Below are positions 1 to 4,622 of a DNA stretch of 5,318 bases, piece after piece (positions within the stretch are counted from its first letter, which is position 1; every line of letters begins with the position of its first letter). The notes beneath the pieces were generated by a model. It made no database searches. It saw nothing but the letters and a program-made list of their open reading frames with translations, and was not told the DNA's origin. Position numbers and translations under genes: made by a program. Source of the stretch: Alphaproteobacteria bacterium (GTDB lineage: Bacteria; Pseudomonadota; Alphaproteobacteria; Rs-D84; NBLK01); contig JAFGXE010000010.1 of NCBI GenBank assembly GCA_016936785.1, positions 1 to 5,318 on the forward strand, in the 5' to 3' direction.

Positions 1-277
1 ACAAGCATATCAAAAAGAATTGATGAAATATCAAAAAGATATGCAAGAAAAATCAGCGGCGATTGAAAAATCTTACCGTGAAGCATTGCAACAAGTTCAA
101 GAAAGCACGCTTGATGCAACAATTAAAGATGTTGCAGGAAAGAAAAAAGTATCAGTTGTGTTGAATAGTTCACAATCAATTCTATTGAATGATAAACTCG
201 ATATTACAGATGATGTGATTACAGTGTTAAATCGCCGTTTGCCTAAAATGCACATGGATACACCGAAGGGATTTTAA
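1..277 (+). CDS. skp: OmpH/Skp-family periplasmic chaperone, C-terminal part (5' end outside window)
   Basis: The open frame runs in from the left edge (first full codon at base 2) and stops with TAA at 275-277, so only about 91 C-terminal residues are visible. The first half is a charged, Lys/Gln/Glu-rich helix, as in the coiled-coil arms of Skp. The end carries the family's closing pattern: a short beta stretch (KKVSVVLNSSQSILL), then DITDDVITVLNRRLPKM. Skp/OmpH proteins are secreted and hold unfolded outer membrane proteins in the periplasm before delivery to the BAM complex. Position immediately upstream of lpxD-fabZ is the usual one in Proteobacteria (bamA-ompH-lpxD-fabZ), which supports the call. 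The signal peptide cannot be checked because the 5' end is missing. A TTG at 20 and ATG at 23 are internal codons, not starts. Confidence 0.82.
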   Translation, partial: QAYQKELMKYQKDMQEKSAAIEKSYREALQQVQESTLDATIKDVAGKKKVSVVLNSSQSILLNDKLDITDDVITVLNRRLPKMHMDTPKGF

Positions 278-286
278 TCTTAAACG

Positions 287-1123
287 ATGAAAAAAATCAT
301 TCTGGTTTTAGGTGTTTTAGGGCTTGGGGGGTGTGTTGATCATACCCCTCAGTCCGCTTATGGAGAGAGAGAATGGGTTGAAGAAGAACCTGTTTCTCAA
401 AATGGTTCGTCAGACGAGAGCCAAATGCCACCCTCTTCAGAACAACGAGGTATTCCAATAACAGGTGATCCGCTTGTCGATGCACAAAGTGAAGCAGAAT
501 ATAGTCTCATGGTGCATGATAAAATTAAAGCGGATGCCCAATCAAAAACAAAACCAATTTCTTACGAACGCGCGTTGATTAGAGATCCTCAAATGAAAAC
601 ACGTTTTATGCGAACGTGGAATAATCTGGAGAAAGGGCAAAATGTGCCAATTGAAGATCCGCGTGTTGAATTTATCAGAAAACAATATGAAGAATTACTT
701 GAGCATTCTAAGACTTGTTGTTTGACAGGGATTTCTGCAGAGCTGGATCGTGCTTCTGTTGAAAAAGACAAGACCTATGCGTTTTTAAAAGATGACTACA
801 ATTTTTATCGTGCCGGAGAGCTTTGTTATTTTTATTCCGAAACAGATATTGAGCAAATTTTTGGGCGTTCAGAGGATATTCAAGCCCTTATTAAACGGGT
901 GCAAAAAAATTGCTTGTGCTTGAACCATGATCGACTTAAAGAAAAGACAACAATTTTAAATGCGTTGCTAACGCATCGGAATCTGGATCGTCAAACACTC
1001 AGTTATATTTCGTATGATGAGTTTGGGCGTAAAACGCGTCGTCACATGATTCCGGATGTTCAAAATGTTGATCGTAAATTGAGATGTTGTTCAGGAAATC
1101 CAAATGAAAAATCTCAGAATTAA
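287..1123 (+). CDS. Predicted cysteine-rich lipoprotein of unknown function
   Basis: I do not recognise this 278-residue protein. It begins with a short lipoprotein signal peptide: MKK, a hydrophobic stretch of about 11 residues, then the lipobox L13-G14-G15-C16, so Cys16 should be lipidated and the mature protein membrane-anchored. Residues 20-60 are a Ser/Pro/Glu-rich, probably disordered linker. The rest looks globular and mostly helical, with seven further cysteines in a patterned arrangement: C144-C145, C180, C209-x-C211, C267-C268. Such spacing suggests disulphides in the periplasm or a metal site; the sequence does not decide which. It starts 9 bp after the OmpH stop without a good Shine-Dalgarno at the right distance, so translation may be coupled to ompH. 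Its last 20 bases overlap the start of lpxD. Being in the envelope operon suggests an envelope role, which is inference only. Confidence 0.85.
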   Translation: MKKIILVLGVLGLGGCVDHTPQSAYGEREWVEEEPVSQNGSSDESQMPPSSEQRGIPITGDPLVDAQSEAEYSLMVHDKIKADAQSKTKPISYERALIRDPQMKTRFMRTWNNLEKGQNVPIEDPRVEFIRKQYEELLEHSKTCCLTGISAELDRASVEKDKTYAFLKDDYNFYRAGELCYFYSETDIEQIFGRSEDIQALIKRVQKNCLCLNHDRLKEKTTILNALLTHRNLDRQTLSYISYDEFGRKTRRHMIPDVQNVDRKLRCCSGNPNEKSQN

Positions 1124-2120
1124 AGATATTGTCAGTTTAGTTAAAGGAAGGTTGTCTAAGGGGACTGATCCTGAAAAGACTCTGACAGGTGGCGCTTCTC
1201 TTGAAAACGCAAAAGAAACTGATGTCGCGTATTTTTATACAGGCTCTTTTACACGGCAAGATGTTAGCGCATTGAAAGAGAAACTTGAAAACACGCAAGC
1301 AGGATTAATCCTTTCAGAAGCAGAAGTTCCAGGCGTAAACAAAGCAATGCTCATTGTTGAGAATCCAAAAGAAGCCTTTCTTAAAGTTTTAAATTTTTTA
1401 TATGCCCCTGAGAAAAGAGTGGGAATTCACGCGAGTGCACATGTGCATAAAGATGTTTTTTTTGAAGAAAAAGAATCTGTTTATATTGCAGAGAATGCTG
1501 TGATTGAAGCAGGGGTGAGAATTGGAAAAAGTGTTCAAATCCATGCCAACACAGTGATTCGATCTGGGACGACAATTGGAGAAGGTTGTATTATTGAAAA
1601 CAATGTCAGTATTGAAGTGACAACACTTGGCAAAGGATGCTGGATTGGACCTGGTGTGCGTCTTGGATCACGTGGTTTTGGATATGCGAGTTCTTCTCAA
1701 GGGCATACATTCGTCCCGCATATTGGACATGTGAAAATTGGAAACGATGTTGATATTGGCGCCAATTCATGTGTCGATCGTGGTATGCTTGATAACACAG
1801 AAATTGGAGATGGGACAAAGCTTGACGACTTAATTATTGTGGGGCATGGATGTAAAATCGGAAAACATTGTTTTCTTGCTGCACAAACAGGTATGGCTGG
1901 AAGTACTGTTCTTGAGGATTTTGTTTTTGTTGCAGGGCAAGTGGGATTTGGTGGACACTTGAGAGTTGCATCAGGTGCACGTATCTCTGGACAAACAGGT
2001 GTGATTAGTGATATTAAAGAAGCAGGGGTCTATATGGGATTTCCAGCAGAAAAAAGACGCGATTTTTTGAAAAAACAAATTATATTGAAGCAATTGATTA
2101 AAAAAGAGGAAGAAAAATGA
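1104..2120 (+). CDS. lpxD: UDP-3-O-(3-hydroxyacyl)glucosamine N-acyltransferase LpxD
   Basis: LpxD catalyses the third step of lipid A synthesis in the cytoplasm, transferring a 3-hydroxyacyl chain from ACP to the 2-amino group of UDP-3-O-acylglucosamine. The 338 residues match the usual full length (about 340). Residues 1-100 form the N-terminal uridine-binding domain. From about 105 to 300 the protein is a left-handed beta helix of hexapeptide repeats (IGKSVQIHANTVIRSG, IGEGCIIENNVSI, IGNDVDIGA). LpxD signatures include GSRGFGYA at 188-195 and VDRGMLDNTEIGDGTKLDDL at 224-243. The catalytic-base histidine is H248 (IIVGHG), and H285 (GGHLRV) matches a second conserved His. Residues 315-338 form the charged C-terminal helix. 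The ATG lies 7 bp after AGGA (1093-1096), inside the preceding lipoprotein gene, a 20-bp overlap; the stop overlaps fabZ as ATGA. Confidence 0.97.
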   Translation: MKNLRIKDIVSLVKGRLSKGTDPEKTLTGGASLENAKETDVAYFYTGSFTRQDVSALKEKLENTQAGLILSEAEVPGVNKAMLIVENPKEAFLKVLNFLYAPEKRVGIHASAHVHKDVFFEEKESVYIAENAVIEAGVRIGKSVQIHANTVIRSGTTIGEGCIIENNVSIEVTTLGKGCWIGPGVRLGSRGFGYASSSQGHTFVPHIGHVKIGNDVDIGANSCVDRGMLDNTEIGDGTKLDDLIIVGHGCKIGKHCFLAAQTGMAGSTVLEDFVFVAGQVGFGGHLRVASGARISGQTGVISDIKEAGVYMGFPAEKRRDFLKKQIILKQLIKKEEEK

Positions 2121-2560
2121 TTGAAAAAATAACACTTTCGCAGGAAGATATTAAAAAATATATTCCACATCGTGAACCATTTCTTTTTGTGCAAGGAATG
2201 AAAGATCTTATTCCAGGACAACAAGGTGTTGGATTTTATCAAGTGACAGGTGAAGAGGAATTTTTCAAAGGACATTTTCCTTCTCGTCCTGTTTTCCCAG
2301 GTGTTTTAATGATTGAAGCGATGGCACAAACTGCAGGAGCGATTGGATGTCATTTTTCAGAATTTACAGATAAGCTTATTTATTTTATGTCAATTGAAGG
2401 CGTAAAATTCCGCCATCCTGTTAAACCAGGAGATCTCCTTGAATTTCATGTAAAGCGTGTTTTGATGCGTGCGAAAGTTTGGAAGTTTGAAGGAAAAACA
2501 TACGTTGACGGAAAAGTTGCTGCAGAAGGTATTCTGACAGCGATGATTATGGATCAGTAA
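2117..2560 (+). CDS. fabZ: 3-hydroxyacyl-[acyl-carrier-protein] dehydratase FabZ
   Basis: FabZ removes water from 3-hydroxyacyl-ACP to give trans-2-enoyl-ACP in each round of type II fatty acid elongation. It competes with LpxA and LpxD for the 3-hydroxyacyl-ACP pool, which explains its place beside lpxD. The 147-residue protein has the complete hot-dog fold signature: IPHREPFLFV at 16-25, then FFKGHFPSRPVFPGVLMIEA at 49-68 with catalytic H53 and E67, then the typical MSIEGVKFRHPVKPGD at 91-106. Length is normal. The start ATG shares four bases with the lpxD stop (ATGA, 2117-2120) and has GAGGA (2106-2110) six bases upstream, so it is translationally coupled. Its stop lies past the stop codon of the gene on the opposite strand, so the two coding regions overlap by 7 bp. 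In most relatives lpxA follows; here it does not. Confidence 0.97.
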   Translation: MIEKITLSQEDIKKYIPHREPFLFVQGMKDLIPGQQGVGFYQVTGEEEFFKGHFPSRPVFPGVLMIEAMAQTAGAIGCHFSEFTDKLIYFMSIEGVKFRHPVKPGDLLEFHVKRVLMRAKVWKFEGKTYVDGKVAAEGILTAMIMDQ

Positions 2561-3429
2561 TTAACACTAATCGTGTAAGTTCCTGAATACACACCGGCTG
2601 GCGAACTTGCCCAGTATTGCAAATCAGAAGTGACTTTAAAAACTTTTTGACCAAATGCGTCAAGTGTCGTTGTCAGCAGTGAGTCTGCTGAAAAATTAAA
2701 CAACTTAAGTGAAGATCCTCCATTATTAAGCCATGCTTGATTCGGGAGTGTAATATCAACTGCTGTATTGGGTTGTCCTTGAACTGTGAATTCTGCAACA
2801 GATGGGGTATTACTAAAAGAAGCAGTTCCTGAAATATTAGAACGACTCCCTGAAAGATTCATAGCAATAGTTCCTCCTGCTGGGTCTGCAACAATATCTC
2901 CAAAATTAAGAATCGTATCTTCTGTAATTTGAATGGGTGTTTCTCGGACTTCTAATAAAAGATCAACTGACACATTTTTCCACGTTGAACTACTTGTGTA
3001 TTTATAGTAAAAGGTGGCTATGCCAGAATAAGCCCCAACCGACAAAGATGCGGGATATATCGCATCGCCACCAAATAAAATAGTTTTATTCTTGACGTTG
3101 TAAAACATTGGAGAGGTTTCATCAGATGTGAAATTATTCACAGTGATGGATCCGCCGGGGCCACTCATAACACCCGTTGAAAAATAAAAGTCGAGACTTT
3201 CTCCAATGATTCCCTTTGTACTAATATTGCCAGATTGTTGGCTGTTTATAAAAGTTGCGTTTCCTGAGAGATTAATAGGAGTGCCACTATTGGGGTCGAT
3301 TTGAATAATGCCACCATTGGGATCAAGGTAAAAACTCCCAAAATCAAGTGTTTTTTTAGGTGTAATTGTTTGCCCAAAGGACATGCCAGGTATCATAATT
3401 AAAAAACAAAAAAAAAGATAACGTAACAA
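2554..3429 (-). CDS. Secreted protein with two tandem DUF4402-like beta domains
   Basis: With the TTG start chosen here the protein has 291 residues. It begins MLRYLFFCFLIMIPGMSFG, a good signal peptide with likely cleavage after SFG and a mature N-terminus QTITP. Two similar Gly/Ser/Asn/Thr-rich beta domains follow. Domain 1 runs about residues 27-162 (TLDFGSFYLDPNGG ... VGAYSGIATFYYKY ... LLLEV) and domain 2 about 172-291 (ILNFGDIVADPAGG ... SGTASF ... FTVQGQ ... ITLP ... AGVYSGTYTISVNY). This pattern is that of DUF4402, a family of secreted, possibly fimbrial or surface-coat-like beta proteins in Proteobacteria; its function is poorly known. The open frame continues upstream to a TTG at 3475-3477, but that start would lie ahead of the terminator hairpin and lengthen the n-region. 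The TTG at 3427-3429 has AGGGAGG five bases upstream and yields a standard signal peptide. The gene lies downstream of, and possibly co-transcribed with, the small Pro/Gln-rich gene. Confidence 0.78.
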   Translation of the reverse strand: MLRYLFFCFLIMIPGMSFGQTITPKKTLDFGSFYLDPNGGIIQIDPNSGTPINLSGNATFINSQQSGNISTKGIIGESLDFYFSTGVMSGPGGSITVNNFTSDETSPMFYNVKNKTILFGGDAIYPASLSVGAYSGIATFYYKYTSSSTWKNVSVDLLLEVRETPIQITEDTILNFGDIVADPAGGTIAMNLSGSRSNISGTASFSNTPSVAEFTVQGQPNTAVDITLPNQAWLNNGGSSLKLFNFSADSLLTTTLDAFGQKVFKVTSDLQYWASSPAGVYSGTYTISVNY

Positions 3430-3431
3430 AA

Positions 3432-3469
3432 AAGCCTCCCTCTGAAAAAAGATAACAGAAGGGAGGCTT
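3432..3469 (-). terminator. Intrinsic terminator of the small Pro/Gln-rich gene; 3' arm also carries the RBS of the next gene
   Basis: Read on the minus strand, AAGCCTCCCT followed by a bulged T and CTG pairs with CAG and AGGGAGGCTT around an 11-base U-rich loop. The 3' arm runs into a T tract (CTTTTTTG). The stem has 10 perfect pairs plus 3 beyond one bulge, so it fits a Rho-independent terminator. It acts only on the minus strand; the plus-strand copy has no T tract after the stem. It starts 14 bp after the stop of the 77-codon gene. The arm AGGGAGG is also the best Shine-Dalgarno for the downstream DUF4402-like gene, so the folded hairpin would hide that site. Confidence 0.83.
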
Positions 3470-3483
3470 AAAGACAAGTGGAT

Positions 3484-3717
3484 TTATCGTCCTTGTGAAA
3501 GCTGTCTTAAATAATTAAGGCGTTGTTGTTCTTCTGCCGTAAAATTAGGCTCTGAAGCACTTGCCGTTGGGGGGTTAAAATTAGGATCTTGTTGTGGTTG
3601 AGGGGCTGGTTGCGCCAAAGTGTCACCTTTTGGAGGTCTAATCCTTCCTGCGTTTTGTTCTTCAGCGTTTTCGTAAGATATAACAGTAAGCGTTCCGAAG
3701 AGGATAAGGTCAATCAT
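3484..3717 (-). CDS. Small Pro/Gln-rich protein of unknown function, probable secreted or anchored
   Basis: I do not recognise this 77-residue protein. It is supported as a gene by a strong Shine-Dalgarno (AAGGAG, 3723-3728) five bases before its ATG, a possible promoter just upstream, and an intrinsic terminator 14 bp after its stop. The N-terminus (MIDLILFGTLTVISYENA) has a hydrophobic core of about 11 residues that could be a short signal peptide cleaved after ENA, but the n-region lacks a positive charge, so export is uncertain. Residues 28-56 are rich in Pro, Gln, Ala and Asn and probably disordered, with a near repeat DPNFNPP / EPNFTAEE. The C-terminus (EEQQRLNYLRQLSQ) could form a short amphipathic helix. 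It shares its strand with the secreted DUF4402-like gene, so a joint surface role is possible but unproven. Confidence 0.65.
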   Translation of the reverse strand: MIDLILFGTLTVISYENAEEQNAGRIRPPKGDTLAQPAPQPQQDPNFNPPTASASEPNFTAEEQQRLNYLRQLSQGR

Positions 3718-3739
3718 GTAAACTCCTTTCGTTTCAAAA

Positions 3740-3769
3740 AGTATGATGGCATCACGGTAAAGAACACAA
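3740..3769 (-). promoter_or_regulatory. Possible sigma70-type promoter for the small Pro/Gln-rich gene
   Basis: On the minus strand TTGTGT (3764-3769) and CATACT (3740-3745) are separated by 18 bp. The -35 matches 3 of 6 and the -10 matches 4 of 6 consensus bases. Transcription from here would leave a leader of about 15 bases containing the AAGGAG site. The match is modest; other AT-rich stretches further upstream could serve instead. Confidence 0.35.
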
Positions 3770-3801
3770 GACTTTTTTCTTAAAAATGCAAAATATAATC
3801 A

Positions 3802-3830
3802 TTGATTTTTAAAGAGAATTAATCTATAAT
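3802..3830 (+). promoter_or_regulatory. Sigma70-type promoter of pgsA
   Basis: TTGATT (3802-3807) and a perfect TATAAT (3825-3830) are separated by exactly 17 bp. Ten of the twelve hexamer bases would be consensus with TTGACA/TATAAT. The expected start point is about 3836-3838, giving a leader of under 30 bases before the pgsA ATG at 3865. It lies in the 147-bp divergent region between pgsA and the minus-strand small gene. Confidence 0.75.
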
Positions 3831-3837
3831 TGTGCCT

Positions 3838-3864
3838 ATGTTCGCTAAACAAAAGAAAAATTAA
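3838..3864 (+). CDS. Possible 8-codon leader ORF abutting pgsA
   Basis: An ATG at 3838 opens a frame encoding MFAKQKKN and ends with TAA at 3862-3864; the next base is the A of the pgsA start codon. The ATG falls where the pgsA promoter predicts transcription to begin, so the mRNA could be leaderless for this peptide. The pgsA start itself has only a weak purine-rich stretch (AAAAGAAAAA) instead of a clear Shine-Dalgarno, so termination-reinitiation coupling is conceivable. It may equally be chance in an AT-rich leader. Confidence 0.25.
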   Translation: MFAKQKKN

Positions 3865-4410
3865 ATGTTTTCTATTCCAAATATTCTCACATATCTTCGC
3901 ATTATTCTCATCCCGGTTATCATGATATTGCTTTTATCCGGAAACCCAACATATAGCGAAACGCTTGCAGTGGTTCTTTTTGGAATTGCCGCTATTTCGG
4001 ATTTCTTCGATGGGTATTTTGCACGCAAGCTGGATCAAATTTCAGAAATCGGACGTTTTCTTGATCCGATCGCAGATAAGCTGATTGTTGTGGGCGTTCT
4101 TTTGATTTTGTGTGCAACAGGAAAAATTTCAGAATGGCATCTTGTGCCTGTTTCGTTGATTCTTTTTAGAGAAATTCTTGTTTCTGGTATTCGAGAATAT
4201 CTTGGGAATTTTTCAGTGACAATGCCTGTTTCAAACCTCGCAAAGTGGAAAACAGCAACACAATTAACGGCGATTCCTTTTCTCATTTATTTTCCAGTCT
4301 GGGAGAAATTCTTTACAGTGGGTCTTGTCTTTTTATGGCTCGCTGCAGGGCTAACTGTTCAGACAGGCTGGCAGTATCTCAAGATAGGCTATCGGTATAT
4401 GAAAAGATAA
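3865..4410 (+). CDS. pgsA: CDP-diacylglycerol--glycerol-3-phosphate 3-phosphatidyltransferase (PgsA)
   Basis: PgsA makes phosphatidylglycerol phosphate from CDP-diacylglycerol and glycerol 3-phosphate in the inner membrane, the committed step to phosphatidylglycerol and cardiolipin. The 181 residues are the usual length. The N-terminus SIPNILTYLRIILIPVI is typical of the family. The complete CDP-alcohol phosphatidyltransferase motif is present at D49-G50-xx-A53-R54-x8-G63-xxx-D67-xxx-D71, including all metal-binding Asp residues. FREILVSGIRE at 101-111 and SNLAKWKTATQ at 123-133 mark it as PgsA rather than Pss or cardiolipin synthase. Hydrophobic segments lie around 5-24, 33-47, 73-85, 92-108, 134-146 and 150-166. 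In many Proteobacteria pgsA follows uvrC; here it stands alone behind its own promoter. The ATG was chosen because upstream in-frame extension is absent and the N-terminus matches the family. Confidence 0.95.
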   Translation: MFSIPNILTYLRIILIPVIMILLLSGNPTYSETLAVVLFGIAAISDFFDGYFARKLDQISEIGRFLDPIADKLIVVGVLLILCATGKISEWHLVPVSLILFREILVSGIREYLGNFSVTMPVSNLAKWKTATQLTAIPFLIYFPVWEKFFTVGLVFLWLAAGLTVQTGWQYLKIGYRYMKR

Positions 4411-4429
4411 AACTTGATTTTTCAAGTTT
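4410..4429 (+). repeat. Perfect inverted repeat directly at the pgsA stop codon
   Basis: AAACTTGA and TCAAGTTT pair perfectly over 8 bp around a TTTT loop; the first base is the last base of the pgsA TAA. It could end or stabilise the 3' end of the pgsA transcript. The stem has only two G-C pairs and no following T tract, so it is at best a weak terminator. Confidence 0.45.
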
Positions 4430-4622
4430 AATAAGCGACACTCAAAATTTGAAAATAATTCAAAAAACACTTTTTCATTCACATATCCATCCCGTCCAGG
4501 GATAAATCAACACGCCTCCATTTGGAGAAAAAAATTTTAAGTAAAAGTTGTATTAAAAAATTGATTGCCATTTGATGGCACATACAATACGTTTAAATAA
4601 ATAATAAAAAAGGAAAAGTATA
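4411..4622. other. Non-coding gap between pgsA and hisS with several short inverted repeats
   Basis: This 212-bp AT-rich stretch holds no convincing gene or tRNA. It contains a series of small hairpin candidates: 4410-4429 (8-bp arms), 4448-4464 (TTTGAA/TTCAAA, 5-base loop), 4489-4503 (ATCCC/GGGAT), 4516-4527 (CTCC/GGAG) and 4566-4580 (in the hisS promoter). None of the first four is followed by a T tract in either direction that would make it a clear terminator. The last 60 bases hold the hisS promoter and ribosome binding site. Confidence 0.6.
4561..4588 (+). promoter_or_regulatory. Sigma70-type promoter of hisS with an inverted repeat in the spacer
   Basis: TTGATT (4561-4566) and TACAAT (4583-4588) are 16 bp apart, a good promoter with the same -35 hexamer as that of pgsA. 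The expected start near 4595 leaves a leader of about 28 bases that contains AGGA (4611-4614), eight bases before the hisS ATG. Between the hexamers lies TGCCATTTGATGGCA (4566-4580), a perfect 6+6 inverted repeat around TTG. Its place between -35 and -10 would suit a repressor operator, but the protein is unknown. Confidence 0.6.

Noticed and set aside
2030..2275. 81-codon minus-strand frame across the lpxD-fabZ junction
   Set aside because: Antisense shadow of two conserved genes; Phe/Asn-rich translation from AT-rich complement.
2561..2578. Imperfect hairpin just after fabZ (TTAACAC / GTGTAA)
   Set aside because: Short stem with a bulge, no T tract, and it lies within the coding region of the opposite gene.
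3475..3477. TTG as the start of the DUF4402-like gene, giving 307 residues
   Set aside because: It would place the start before the terminator hairpin and add 16 residues ahead of the signal peptide; the TTG at 3427-3429 has a strong Shine-Dalgarno and a standard signal peptide.
3505..3518. Inverted repeat CTTAAATAATTAAG near the end of the small gene
   Set aside because: Only A-T pairs apart from one, inside a coding region and without a T tract; likely chance.
3507..3713. Overlapping 68-codon minus-strand frame inside the small Pro/Gln-rich gene
   Set aside because: It starts 4 bases further in, has a worse fit to the ribosome binding site, and lacks the sensible end just before the terminator; taken as a shadow frame.
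4245..4505. 86-codon plus-strand frame overlapping the end of pgsA
   Set aside because: It lies mostly within pgsA in another frame, has no ribosome binding site and runs through the hairpin region.
4411..4622. Possible tRNA or riboswitch (for example a T-box) ahead of hisS
   Set aside because: No cloverleaf, T-box bulge sequence or terminator/antiterminator pair is visible, and the predicted promoter lies only about 30 bases before the start codon.
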